This document shows positions 9,048-17,703 of a DNA stretch of 64,000 nt, in pieces. Source of the DNA: Croceivirga lutea (GTDB lineage: Bacteria; Bacteroidota; Bacteroidia; Flavobacteriales; Flavobacteriaceae); contig NZ_JACJUK010000001.1 of assembly GCF_014235875.1 (NCBI RefSeq), positions 434,001-498,000 on the forward strand, in the 5' to 3' direction. The position numbers were made by a program, and so were the translations under genes. Numbering within the stretch: position 1 is the first letter of the stretch; every line of letters starts with the position of its first letter. Under the pieces are notes generated by a model. The model saw nothing but the letters and a program-made list of their open reading frames with translations. It made no database searches and was not told the origin of the DNA.

Positions 9048-9188
9048 ATGAAACATTTGAATCCTCAAATTGCGCGTTTGGCTAAGCAAAAGAAAAAGAC
9101 GTTGGTTAAAAAGCAGATTGCTTGCGGTATCTTTCAAGATTTAGAACCCAACAAAACCCAAGTCTCTAAAGAAACTTATTTGCCATAA
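9048..9188 (+). CDS. Possible 46-aa small basic protein
   Basis: A 46-codon ORF opens 22 bp after the GntR stop (MKHLNPQIARLAKQKKKTL...). It is rich in Lys/Gln and ends in KETYLP, overlapping the 3' end of the convergent mocA-like gene by 13 bp. No family was recognised and there is no strong ribosome-binding site. It could be a genuine small protein co-transcribed with the regulator, or chance. Confidence 0.35.
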   Translation: MKHLNPQIARLAKQKKKTLVKKQIACGIFQDLEPNKTQVSKETYLP

Positions 9189-9757
9189 GTATCAAAATAA
9201 TTAGCGTAGTTTTCTGGGGTATCTAAGTCTACTGCTTTTCCATTAGCTTCTAGAATTAATAGCTGGTCTTTAAACTTTTCTAAGAGGTGTCTAGCCCCAT
9301 GGTCCGCAGATAAGTTTTTTAATTCTTTAAAAACTGTTCTAGGGAATAAAACAGGAACCCCTACTCTATTCCCATATTTAGTAGCTACTATTTTGTTTGA
9401 ATTTTGCCGTAAAAGCTTTTTTAAATATGCTTCATCTATCAATGGTTGGTCTATCAATAAAACCAAAAGTTGCTCAGGTTGAAATTTTTCTTCGATTTGT
9501 TGTACTCCAAAAGCTATTGAGGTTCCCATACCATTTTTCCAGCCAATATTAATTGCGGTTTCTACAGAACTTGGCAAAACATCTGAAATTATAGTTGCAT
9601 TAGCCCCTAAAACTACCAACACATCTGCTGTAATTGCTTTTGCGGTTTTAATACAATTACCAATTAAAGTTGTGTTTTTCCAGGGTAGTAACTGTTTGGG
9701 CCTCCCCATACGTGTGGAAGCCCCTGCTGCAAGAATTAAGATTGCAGTTTTAGGCAT
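9176..9757 (-). CDS. mocA: MobA-like nucleotidyltransferase, probably molybdenum cofactor cytidylyltransferase (MocA type)
   Basis: The 193-aa product opens with the nucleotide-binding signature LAAGASTRMGRPKQLLPW and has later LIDQPLID and GNRVGVPVLFPR segments of the MobA-like NTP-transferase family. Members of the MocA branch add CMP to Mo-molybdopterin to give the cytosine dinucleotide cofactor of xanthine-dehydrogenase-type enzymes. Placement directly behind xdhC (8-bp overlap) supports this over the guanylyl branch, since a separate MobA gene lies at 13780. An upstream ATG at 9814 would overlap xdhC heavily; the start at 9757 has AAGGAAAAA before it and was chosen. Confidence 0.8.
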   Translation of the reverse strand: MPKTAILILAAGASTRMGRPKQLLPWKNTTLIGNCIKTAKAITADVLVVLGANATIISDVLPSSVETAINIGWKNGMGTSIAFGVQQIEEKFQPEQLLVLLIDQPLIDEAYLKKLLRQNSNKIVATKYGNRVGVPVLFPRTVFKELKNLSADHGARHLLEKFKDQLLILEANGKAVDLDTPENYANYFDTYGK

Positions 9758-10757
9758 GAATTTTTCCTTCTTTGTTTTTAAGTGAATTGACAGTTTTTTG
9801 ATTCCGCAGTGCAATAATTTCAGCTAAAATAGCAATGGCAATTTCTTGGGAAGTTTCAGCACCAATATCTAAACCCGCCGGACCATTAATATTTTCAATA
9901 AACTCGTATGCTATATCACTATCTAACGCTAACAATTCGTTAAATAGCTGTTCTCTGCGTCTTGCGGGTCCTAATAAACCTAAGTAACCGGGTTGGTATT
10001 TTTTTAATCCCAATAGATATTTTAAGTCTTTAGCATAGCTATGCGTCATTACTACAACGGCAGTTTGAGCATCTATTGGTAAGTCAAGCCCATCACCATC
10101 ACTTGCTACCAGTTTTGAAGCACCAATAAAATAGGAAAGTGTTTTTTCTTCCCTTGGATTAACAACCACAGTAACATCCCAGCCTGTTTGTGAAGCCATA
10201 GCTGCTAACTGAACAGCATCATGCTCGGCACCAATAATGATTAAACTATAGCAAGGGCTAAATTCTTGCTCAAAAACAGGCTTTTTGGTATCTAATTGAA
10301 AAAAAGTATTAACAGGATATGTTTGACCGTCAATAGTTAGTATACTTCCAAAATGAACACTTTCTCCTTCAGCTTGTTCATAATAACTCGCCATTTGAAA
10401 TGATTGTCTTTTTTGAAAAGCCGTTTTAAGCGCTTTAATAACTTTAGACTCTAATTGAAGGGGTTCTAAAAGAATGTACAAAATACCTTCGCATCCTAAG
10501 CGATATCGACCGTCATAGGTTATCATTTTAGGATTAGTAGTTTTAAATACGGTTTCCGCTTGGCGAAACACCTCTTTTTCAACACAGCCGCCACTAACGG
10601 CGCCAACCATGGTGCCATTTTCTAATACTAACATTTGAACTCCTGGTCTTCGATAAGATGACCCGTCTAAGGCAACCACAGTAGCTAGAACAGTTTTAAT
10701 TCCGCTTTGCGCTGCCTGTTCATAACCAGTTATAATTTTCTTTAGTTCATGTGTCAT
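9750..10757 (-). CDS. xdhC: XdhC/CoxI-family molybdoenzyme maturation factor
   Basis: The 335-aa product has the XdhC N-terminal region (VLATVVALDGSSYRRPGVQMLV, AVSGGCVEKEVF) and a C-terminal Rossmann-type domain (LIIIGAEHDAVQLAAMA, VVVMTHSYAKDLKYL, YLGLLGPARRREQL). XdhC proteins receive the molybdenum cytosine dinucleotide cofactor and deliver it, sulfurated, to xanthine dehydrogenase-type enzymes. The start abuts the moeA stop and the end overlaps the mocA-like gene. It implies that the genome encodes a member of the xanthine oxidase family, but none is inside the window. Confidence 0.88.
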   Translation of the reverse strand: MTHELKKIITGYEQAAQSGIKTVLATVVALDGSSYRRPGVQMLVLENGTMVGAVSGGCVEKEVFRQAETVFKTTNPKMITYDGRYRLGCEGILYILLEPLQLESKVIKALKTAFQKRQSFQMASYYEQAEGESVHFGSILTIDGQTYPVNTFFQLDTKKPVFEQEFSPCYSLIIIGAEHDAVQLAAMASQTGWDVTVVVNPREEKTLSYFIGASKLVASDGDGLDLPIDAQTAVVVMTHSYAKDLKYLLGLKKYQPGYLGLLGPARRREQLFNELLALDSDIAYEFIENINGPAGLDIGAETSQEIAIAILAEIIALRNQKTVNSLKNKEGKIHA

Positions 10758-11954
10758 TTATACAATGTTTTTAACTGGATAAAATGAAACCATCTCTCCT
10801 GCATATACTATAACTTTTGGTAGAATTTTCACAAATCCATTACACCTAACTAAACTGGTTAAATCTCCAGAACCGTTACCCTTAACAAATGTTGCTGTTA
10901 AGTTTGCCCCTTCAACAACAATAGCAACTTGTACAAAAAGAGTCAAATCGGTTTTATTTTCAAAGTCTTCTTTTAAAGTTACCAAATTCTCAGGAAATGG
11001 TAACCCTATAGATTTATAAAACCAACTTAAAACGTAAATATGGAAATTCACAAAAGTAGATACTGGATTTCCTGGTAACGCAAACACCGTACATTTTAAG
11101 TTGTAATGCCTACCAAACCAAAAAGGTTTTCCTGGTCGTTGTTTTACTTTATGAAAAAGCTTTTCCACACCCAATTCCTCCAACGCTTTTGGTAAGTAAT
11201 CGAATTTTCCTTTAGACACGCCACCACTTAGCAAAACAACATCATAGGTAATTAACGCATCTTCTAAACCTTGTTTGACCTCAGAAAACACATCTTGAAA
11301 ATGTAATAAATTAGATGATATCCCTAAAGTTTGTAATGCCGATTGTAAGGAAAACGAATTGGATTTTCGAATTTGATGAGGCTCCGGTTTTTGGTGAATA
11401 TCAACCAATTCATCTCCTGTTGAGATAATGGCAATTTTAGGATGTTTTTTAACTACGATTTCTTCTTTCCCTACCGAAGCTAATACTCCAATTTCAGCAG
11501 CGGTAATAATTCTACCGGCAGAAACTAATAAAGCTCCTTGTTTTTCATCTGAACCTTTAGTATGAATTTCTTGATTAGGTTTTGGTGGAATTTCAATTTT
11601 AGCATACCCTTCTAAAATGGTTAACTGTTCATACATTACCACGGTATCTGTTCCTTTGGGTAAAATGACCCCCGTCATTACCTCAAAACAATGAGAAGAG
11701 TTTTCTAACGTTTTCTGAGGGTCGCCAGCGGCTGCTACACCTTCAATTTTTAATGGCTGTTGTTGTTTTTGGTAGCCTTCATAATTTATGGCGATACCAT
11801 CTTTTACTACCCTATTGAAAGGTGGAAAATCAGTATCAGCAAAAATGTCCTCAGCCAAACACCTCCCCGTAGCTTGCTGAATAGCAACTTTTTCTACGCC
11901 AAATTCCGTAGTGTTATTAAGAACTAATTGTAAAGCTTCTTCAAAATCAATCAT
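10758..11954 (-). CDS. moeA: Molybdopterin molybdotransferase MoeA
   Basis: The 398-aa product is full length for MoeA. Typical segments are FADTDFPPFNRVVKDGIAI near the N-terminus, the VMTGVILPKGTDTVVMYE strand, IISTGDEL, the adenylyl-molybdopterin site SGGVSKGKFDYLP, and FALPGNPVSTFV. It inserts molybdate into adenylated molybdopterin in the cytoplasm. The start overlaps the end of the tauE-like gene by 4 bp and its stop directly abuts xdhC. One small departure is a Lys-Asp-Gly where MoeA usually has Met/Ser-Asp-Gly in the N-terminal loop. Confidence 0.92.
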   Translation of the reverse strand: MIDFEEALQLVLNNTTEFGVEKVAIQQATGRCLAEDIFADTDFPPFNRVVKDGIAINYEGYQKQQQPLKIEGVAAAGDPQKTLENSSHCFEVMTGVILPKGTDTVVMYEQLTILEGYAKIEIPPKPNQEIHTKGSDEKQGALLVSAGRIITAAEIGVLASVGKEEIVVKKHPKIAIISTGDELVDIHQKPEPHQIRKSNSFSLQSALQTLGISSNLLHFQDVFSEVKQGLEDALITYDVVLLSGGVSKGKFDYLPKALEELGVEKLFHKVKQRPGKPFWFGRHYNLKCTVFALPGNPVSTFVNFHIYVLSWFYKSIGLPFPENLVTLKEDFENKTDLTLFVQVAIVVEGANLTATFVKGNGSGDLTSLVRCNGFVKILPKVIVYAGEMVSFYPVKNIV

Positions 11955-12724
11955 ACAAAAAATGAAATTTGTAATCCGTTAGTTAGTAGTACTTTAAAGC
12001 CTACAACAAAAACCAATACTGCGGTAACATATCTTATGGTTTTACCTGTTAATTTTCCAAGACTTAACCTTACTCCAATCTGTCCACCCAACAAAACTGC
12101 AGCAATTAAGATAAACAGTTCTGGCAAGGGTACTTCAAAAGTTCCAGCGGTTAACAAGCCAACAGTACCCGAAACAGAGTTTACTAAGATAAAAAAGCTA
12201 GCTAAAGCGGCAATTACAATTGGTTTTTCCCATTTTAAATGATTTAAAATTGGTGCAAGAAATATACCACCACCGATACCTACTAAACCAGAAAGTAAGC
12301 CAATTGCTCCCCCTAAAACATAAGGTAGATAGTTAGGATACTTTTTAATCTGAATTTCAGATTTCAGCTGCAACGTTTGTATAATTAGTGCAATTGCTGA
12401 ACAAATAAGGGATGTGCCTAGCAGTATAAAAAATACTTTTTCATTTAATCGAAAAGTGGCTCCAACAAATGCTAGTGGAATACTAGTAATCAAAAAAGGT
12501 AAGAATTTCTTGAGCTTTAGATGTCCTTTTCTGTAATACAAAAAACTACTGCCAGAAACCACTACTAAATTGCATAACAAGGCGGAGCTTCTAATCACAA
12601 AAAACGAAGTAAAGACTAATGTTAATAAAGCTAAATAGCTTGAACCCCCACCAAAACCTACACTAGAATACAGCAAGGCAATTAAGAAAAATGCTAAGGC
12701 TAAGCCAAATAGTTCAACTTGCAA
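11951..12724 (-). CDS. TauE/SafE-family sulfite/anion permease
   Basis: The 257-aa product has about eight hydrophobic helices with TauE/SafE signatures: an N-terminal GLALAFFLIALLYSSVGFGGGS and the mid-protein repeat IGLLSGLVGIGGGIFLAPIL. The family exports sulfite, sulfonates or related anions. Its position between moeB and moeA, with overlaps on both sides, suggests it handles an anion relevant to molybdenum or sulfur metabolism, such as sulfite exit or oxyanion movement. That assignment is inference; homologues occur in the same position in other flavobacterial cofactor operons as far as I recall. Confidence 0.82.
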   Translation of the reverse strand: MQVELFGLALAFFLIALLYSSVGFGGGSSYLALLTLVFTSFFVIRSSALLCNLVVVSGSSFLYYRKGHLKLKKFLPFLITSIPLAFVGATFRLNEKVFFILLGTSLICSAIALIIQTLQLKSEIQIKKYPNYLPYVLGGAIGLLSGLVGIGGGIFLAPILNHLKWEKPIVIAALASFFILVNSVSGTVGLLTAGTFEVPLPELFILIAAVLLGGQIGVRLSLGKLTGKTIRYVTAVLVFVVGFKVLLTNGLQISFFV

Positions 12725-13787
12725 AAATGTGTAGATTTAGTTGATTGAGTCCACCATTTATATTCCAAAGCTCAGCTTCTGGATATAGCTCGCTTAATTG
12801 ATTATAGGCCGAAATACTACGTTTACCTGATTGACAAAGTAAATATACTGGTGCTAAGAAATCTATTTTATTCAAATTATTTGAGATTTCAGCCAATGGA
12901 ATATTTATAGAACGGTCTAAATGATCTTCTTTAAATTCTGAGGTTGTACGAACATCAATTATTTGAGGTTGTTTTTCACGTAAAAGTGCTAAAAATTCTT
13001 CTGATGCAATACTATTCAACGTATTACATCCTCCATCTTGATAGCTAATTAGCAATTTTTGAATTTCAAGGTTTTCAGGTTTTACTTGAAAACCAATCTT
13101 TTGTGTGGACTGACTTAATCCATCATATAGTAATAGTTTACCAGAGAGTACCTCACCTACTCCGGTTACTAATTTTACTACTTCTAGTGCCTGCAAAGAG
13201 CCCACAATACTGGGTAAAATACCCAAAACGCCATTTTCGTTACAGCTAGGAATTTCTTCTTGCTTGGGTTGACTTGGAAACAAACAACGTAATGTTGGTC
13301 CGTTCTTATAATTGAAAACCGTTAATTGCCCTTCAAAACCGTGTAAGGCGCCATAAACAAGTGGTTTTTTTGCAATAACACAGGCATCATTAAGTAAATA
13401 ACGAGTAGCAAAATTGTCTGTAGCATCCACAATAAGGTCAAATTGAGAAATGATTTCTATGGCATTAGTCACCGAAATAAAGGTTGCAAAAGGAACTAGT
13501 TTACTTTCACTATTTTGAGCCTTTAGCTTTTCTATGGCAACTGTTAATTTTTGTTTTCCTACATCGGTTTCTGCATACAAAACTTGTCGTTGTAAATTAT
13601 GTAGCGCTATAACATCATTTTCAACTAAACCCAAGGTGCCTACCCCCATAGCGTTTAAATAGGTTGCCACCGGAATACCAAGACCACCTAAACCCACCAC
13701 CAGCACTTTTGCTGATTTTAGTTTTTGTTGCCCTTCTTTGCCAAATTGAGGTAAAGTAGTCTGCCGTATGTACCTATTTTCAGCCAT
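12714..13787 (-). CDS. moeB: MoeB-type MoaD adenylyltransferase with C-terminal rhodanese domain
   Basis: The 357-aa product has an E1-like ThiF/MoeB fold (about residues 1-235: RYIRQTTLPQFGKEGQQKL, VVGLGGLGIPVATYL, LIVDATDNFATRYLLND) and a rhodanese domain (about 258-355) with the active loop CQSGKRS. The enzyme adenylates the MoaD C-terminal Gly-Gly; the rhodanese cysteine can pass sulfur to make the thiocarboxylate, as in MOCS3-type fusions. Only single cysteines are seen where two CxxC zinc pairs are common (LRCLFP, SCNENG), so the zinc site may be lost. It overlaps mobA by 8 bp and tauE by 11 bp. Confidence 0.9.
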   Translation of the reverse strand: MAENRYIRQTTLPQFGKEGQQKLKSAKVLVVGLGGLGIPVATYLNAMGVGTLGLVENDVIALHNLQRQVLYAETDVGKQKLTVAIEKLKAQNSESKLVPFATFISVTNAIEIISQFDLIVDATDNFATRYLLNDACVIAKKPLVYGALHGFEGQLTVFNYKNGPTLRCLFPSQPKQEEIPSCNENGVLGILPSIVGSLQALEVVKLVTGVGEVLSGKLLLYDGLSQSTQKIGFQVKPENLEIQKLLISYQDGGCNTLNSIASEEFLALLREKQPQIIDVRTTSEFKEDHLDRSINIPLAEISNNLNKIDFLAPVYLLCQSGKRSISAYNQLSELYPEAELWNINGGLNQLNLHIFAS

Positions 13788-14370
13788 TGTTCAATAGCTT
13801 TTTGGCGTAATTATATTCTTCGAGCGAATTTGCATTGTAAAGTACCGTATCCTCTTTAGGAAAGACTAATTTAATTTCTGAATTCAATAAGAATTTTCTG
13901 GGACAAGAACTTTCGGCTGTTTGCATGTATTCGTAGGCTTTTGCTAATCCGTTTGGTTCCCATATTGTAATTAAAGGCTCAGGTAGTTTTGTTTTATTGG
14001 TAGCAAATGATGTGGCATTTTTTGTGGTGTCTCGCTCTTTTATCAATTGCGAAATAGTTAGCTTATCTATAAGCGGTAAATCACAAGCCAATACTAACCA
14101 AGCAGCATCTTTATGTTTTTTATGTGCACTCAACATACCGTTAAACGGGCCTCGAAACTCATTTTGGTCTACAATTGTAGGCTTATTTGCAAAAGCCTTT
14201 TCTTGCGATTCTTGAATACTATAATAAACACCATCACACAATTGCTCACAAAGTTCAAACAAATAATCACGTTGAGGTTTACCATGGTATTCTAACATGC
14301 CTTTATCTGAACCCATACGGGTACTTTTACCGCCAGAAAGTATTAAACCATAAAGCTTAGGATGTAACAT
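13780..14370 (-). CDS. mobA: Molybdenum cofactor guanylyltransferase MobA
   Basis: The 196-aa product begins with LILSGGKSTRMGSDKGML, the GTP-binding signature of MobA, followed by VDQNEFRGPFNGMLSA and the metal-binding VLACDLPLID. It attaches GMP to Mo-molybdopterin to form the guanine dinucleotide cofactor used by DMSO-reductase-family enzymes such as nitrate reductase or formate dehydrogenase. The presence of both this gene and a mocA-like gene suggests the cell makes both dinucleotide forms. It lies 24 bp after moaA and overlaps moeB by 8 bp. Confidence 0.9.
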   Translation of the reverse strand: MLHPKLYGLILSGGKSTRMGSDKGMLEYHGKPQRDYLFELCEQLCDGVYYSIQESQEKAFANKPTIVDQNEFRGPFNGMLSAHKKHKDAAWLVLACDLPLIDKLTISQLIKERDTTKNATSFATNKTKLPEPLITIWEPNGLAKAYEYMQTAESSCPRKFLLNSEIKLVFPKEDTVLYNANSLEEYNYAKKLLNNG

Positions 14371-14394
14371 AAGTTCTATTCGTATTTCAAAACA

Positions 14395-15381
14395 TTAACC
14401 GCCAATAGACGTCATGCTGTTATCAAAAATAGTTTCTTGGTGTTCGCTTTGCGCCTCAAATCCGGTTTTAGCGCGTGTTGAAATAGCTTCCATAATAGCC
14501 TCTTTAAAGGCAATATCAGTTGTTGCTGTGCGTAATAGCGTTCTTATATTTGTTTTAGGTTTACCGTATAAACATGTTATAACATCACCTTTTGCTGTGA
14601 TACGTAAACGATTACAAGAACCACAAAATGTTCTACTAAAAGAAGGTATAATACCAAATGTACTTAGATGCCCTTCAATTTTATAATTCATTGAAGTTGA
14701 TGTGGCAGGTGAATCTAGTTTTTGATATTTTGGATACGTTTTAGAAATGTATTCCAAAATGGCCTTATGATGCCATTTAATACTGCCAAAACTTTTGGAA
14801 CCACCATTAAAAGGCATTTCCTCTAAGAATCGAACCCCAACCTTATAATTTTTCATTTCCTCTAAAAGCGGAATAATATCTGTTTCATTTTGACCCTCTA
14901 ACACAATAAAATTAATACGAACATTAAAATCTTCTTCAAGTAATCTATTTAGATTTTCACGAACAATATCATACGTCTTTCTGCGGGTAATTTTCTCAAA
15001 TGTTTCTTTTTTAATAGCATCTAGACTAACATTAATGTTTTGAATGCCAAGCTCTTTGAGTTCATTGATATGTTTACCAATAAGCGTGGCATTGGTAGTA
15101 ATTGAAATGTCTTGCAAACCCTTTAAATCTGACAAATGCCTGAGTAAAAGCATCACATCTTTTCGAACAAAAGGTTCACCACCCGTCAAGCGAATTTTAT
15201 TTACACCCAATTCAACCATACTTGTGGCAACACGCTTTAACTCTTCTGTTGATAACAATTGCGTAGGCTTCGCAAAATTTATGCCTTCTGCTGGCATACA
15301 ATAATTACAACGTAAATTACATCGGTCTGTAACTGCGAGTCGTAAGTAATCTATTTTTCTACCGTGATTATCTATCAACAT
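14395..15381 (-). CDS. moaA: GTP 3',8-cyclase MoaA
   Basis: The 328-aa product is a radical-SAM enzyme with the N-terminal CNLRCNYCMP cluster motif (about residues 21-30), RLTGGEPFVRKD, and the second, C-terminal cluster motif FCGSCNRLRITAKGDVITCLYG. It ends in SIGG, the conserved Gly-Gly tail needed for activity in MoaA. It performs the first step of molybdopterin synthesis, converting GTP to the cyclopropyl intermediate. MoaC, which normally acts next, is not in the window. The gap to the preceding transglutaminase-like gene is 9 bp. Confidence 0.94.
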   Translation of the reverse strand: MLIDNHGRKIDYLRLAVTDRCNLRCNYCMPAEGINFAKPTQLLSTEELKRVATSMVELGVNKIRLTGGEPFVRKDVMLLLRHLSDLKGLQDISITTNATLIGKHINELKELGIQNINVSLDAIKKETFEKITRRKTYDIVRENLNRLLEEDFNVRINFIVLEGQNETDIIPLLEEMKNYKVGVRFLEEMPFNGGSKSFGSIKWHHKAILEYISKTYPKYQKLDSPATSTSMNYKIEGHLSTFGIIPSFSRTFCGSCNRLRITAKGDVITCLYGKPKTNIRTLLRTATTDIAFKEAIMEAISTRAKTGFEAQSEHQETIFDNSMTSIGG

Positions 15382-15390
15382 AGCTCTAAG

Positions 15391-16029
15391 TTAAAAACGA
15401 TAATCGAGAATACCATCATCTTCTTTAAAAATTGTGGGATAGTGCTCTTGAATATTCATTTTCATAAAGTCTAAAGGTACATCAGCAAAATGACCATAGT
15501 CCTCTAAATATTCCATAAATCGATGGCCATCTGAATTAAATTCCTGAAAAACAGAATCGTTTTCACCATCAAATGTTAAGGGCTCAACATTAGTTAGTTC
15601 ACAAAGCTCCTTGTTAAAAGCAGGTGTGGCTTTAACCCATTTGCCTTTGAGATGAACATCAACCATACCGTGTGGTGTTAAAACGTTAGTTCCAAAACGC
15701 TCCGTTAAACGTTCCACGGCAATATGATTGGTAACTTTTGCTAAACGCAAACGCGCAGGTATACCTAACGCCCGTAGACCTGCAATTAAAAGTATTGCTT
15801 TTTCTATGCAATGCCCATCTATTTTTAGGAATAAGGTACTAGCAACAAAATTTTTAGGGTCAACACTTATGTGGTAAGGGTTGTAACGCCAGCCATCTCT
15901 AACTTTTATATATAAACCTTGCGCTTTTTCAATAGCAGTTAGTTTCTTGGTATTAAAAGGTGTAATTAAATCTTGAATTTCAATTGAATTGTAGTCAATA
16001 AAGGGTGTAGGTTCTAAATATTCTTTCAT
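15391..16029 (-). CDS. Transglutaminase-like protein inside the molybdopterin operon
   Basis: The 212-aa product is cytoplasmic with a transglutaminase-like core. The catalytic-type Cys is in GHCIEKAILLIAGLRALGIPAR (Cys74) and a His is in VDVHLKGKW (His126); the usual Asp of WvpvDpt is replaced by WVKATPAF. Members of this superfamily are proteases, amidases or transferases. It starts 2 bp after moaD and ends 9 bp before moaA, so it is co-transcribed and probably co-translated with them. No role for such a protein in cofactor synthesis is known to me; processing of a MoaD-linked intermediate is one guess. Confidence 0.75.
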   Translation of the reverse strand: MKEYLEPTPFIDYNSIEIQDLITPFNTKKLTAIEKAQGLYIKVRDGWRYNPYHISVDPKNFVASTLFLKIDGHCIEKAILLIAGLRALGIPARLRLAKVTNHIAVERLTERFGTNVLTPHGMVDVHLKGKWVKATPAFNKELCELTNVEPLTFDGENDSVFQEFNSDGHRFMEYLEDYGHFADVPLDFMKMNIQEHYPTIFKEDDGILDYRF

Positions 16030-16031
16030 AA

Positions 16032-16286
16032 TTATCCTCCACTTACCGGTGGAATTAACGCAATTTCGTCAAACGAATTTATAGGTTTGGTATCCTCAGC
16101 GTAGTTGTTATTAACAGCAATAGCTAAAGATGATAATTTTTTTAATTCTGGATAGGCGTTCTGCAAAAAAGAACGCAAATCACCTACAGTTTTTGGAGAC
16201 TCTTTGCCCGTAAAGGTACTTGTAGGTATAGATAGTTGTGGGGTACCTATAATATCCTTGGTAACACCAAAAAGTAATATAGTCAT
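16032..16286 (-). CDS. moaD: MoaD/ThiS-family sulfur carrier
   Basis: The 84-aa product is a ubiquitin-like MoaD: MTILLFGVTKDIIG at the start, LPELKKL-type helix in the middle, NNNYAEDTKPINSFDEIALIPPVSGG at the end. The C-terminal Gly-Gly is present and needs no trimming; it is thiocarboxylated and inserts sulfur into the molybdopterin dithiolene together with MoaE. It is the first gene of the nine-gene operon, divergent from the vWA lipoprotein gene. MoaE is not found in the window. Confidence 0.9.
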   Translation of the reverse strand: MTILLFGVTKDIIGTPQLSIPTSTFTGKESPKTVGDLRSFLQNAYPELKKLSSLAIAVNNNYAEDTKPINSFDEIALIPPVSGG

Positions 16287-16453
16287 GAGAAAAATTCTAA
16301 TTTTTTGAGCAATGAAATTACTTAAATAGAATGGAGTTTTCTAGAATTTAACCATTCTTAGAAGGGCTTTAACCAAATTTTATGGGAAATTTTTAAGATT
16401 ACGTTTATACTACATTTTGCAAATTTGCGTTGCTAATGCAGAACCTATAAAAA

Positions 16454-17566
16454 TTGAAAATGAAAAACGTTTTAAGGATAGTTCCTATTATCATTGCATT
16501 AGTATTACTACCAACTTCTTGTGGTAATTCAGATGATGACGTAAATTTTAATCTTGGAAATGGTGGTAATACTGATGGCGGCGGATTAGGTAGTGGGTCA
16601 GAACCAGATGACTGCCTTGGTTTTGATGAAAACGATTTAATTCTTTCTATACAATCACAAAAAGCCGAAGCACCGGCAAAAATCTCTATTCTTTTTAAAG
16701 TAACAGATGATTTAGGTAATCCGGTAGCGGGTCTAACTGCAGACCAGTTTACGATTTACGAACAAGGACGAAATGATGATTGTTTCAATGTAATATCTTC
16801 ATCAGAATCACAAGCACGTATATCACCAAATGCTCAAGTATTTAATAACAATGCACTATTGGTGTTAGATTTAAGTAATTCTGTACTAGAAAGTAGTTTA
16901 GAAGAACTTAAAACAGCGGCGGTAAGTTTTGTAAATAATGTTATGCCAGCTAATGAAACCGATTCGTTTCAAATGGCTATATATTGGTTTGATGGTGAAG
17001 ACGAACTCCACTTATTAAATCCGTTAACTTCTTCAATTGCTGAATTATCTGGAGCTATAGAGGGTATTACTGCAGATATCAGTAATGACCCTTCTACAGA
17101 TTTGTATGGTGCGGTTATTAAATCAACAGAGATTGCTAACAACTTAATTAAAGAAACAGACAACACTATTATTGGAGCAACATCTGTTACCATTTTTACA
17201 GATGGTACAGACCAAGCCTCTCGTTATACTGAAAGTAGCGCTTTAAACGCAGTGGATAATGCCGACCCTAACGTATCTTTATTCACTATTGGTTTAGGTG
17301 CAGAAATTGACCAAGAAGTATTAAGAGAAATAGGTAAAACAGCTAGTGTTGTTGCCGCAAATAAAGAAGAATTAGAAACCACTTTCAATCAAATCTCAGC
17401 ACGGGTAACAGAACAAGCAAATAGCTTTTATCTTTTTGAATACTGTACGCCAAAAAGAGATGGTAGTGGTGAAAATAATTTAGTTATTCAATTAACTGAT
17501 GGTGCGCAACAAGGTGCGGTTCAAACAAAATTTAGTGCTAACGGTTTTACCGGTGGTTGTGAATAA
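16454..17566 (+). CDS. von Willebrand factor A-domain lipoprotein
   Basis: The 370-aa product has a lipoprotein signal (LLPTSC, Cys23) followed by an acidic Gly/Asn/Asp linker. A short beta domain (about 60-115, VFKVTDDLGNPVAGLTADQFTIYEQG type) precedes a vWA domain (about 133-340) with an intact MIDAS start DLSNS (139-143) and a later IFTDGTDQ strand. vWA domains bind ligands through a divalent metal. This lipoprotein is likely displayed on the outer membrane. It is followed by its own terminator. Ligand unknown. Confidence 0.85.
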   Translation: MKMKNVLRIVPIIIALVLLPTSCGNSDDDVNFNLGNGGNTDGGGLGSGSEPDDCLGFDENDLILSIQSQKAEAPAKISILFKVTDDLGNPVAGLTADQFTIYEQGRNDDCFNVISSSESQARISPNAQVFNNNALLVLDLSNSVLESSLEELKTAAVSFVNNVMPANETDSFQMAIYWFDGEDELHLLNPLTSSIAELSGAIEGITADISNDPSTDLYGAVIKSTEIANNLIKETDNTIIGATSVTIFTDGTDQASRYTESSALNAVDNADPNVSLFTIGLGAEIDQEVLREIGKTASVVAANKEELETTFNQISARVTEQANSFYLFEYCTPKRDGSGENNLVIQLTDGAQQGAVQTKFSANGFTGGCE

Positions 17567-17591
17567 TACATATCAGAGAAATAAGATTTTA

Positions 17592-17618
17592 AAAGGATTC
17601 CTAACGGAGTCCTTTTTT
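17592..17618 (+). terminator. Intrinsic terminator after the vWA gene
   Basis: AAAGGATTC pairs with GAGTCCTTT across a 5-nt loop (one G-T pair), followed by a run of seven T. It sits 25 bp after the vWA stop. Confidence 0.8.
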
Positions 17619-17703
17619 TATGCCTAAAAATTATAAAACATCTAATACACCAAAACCAAACGTACATAAAACCGAATACTATTTAGAACACAAAATTAGA
17701 AGA

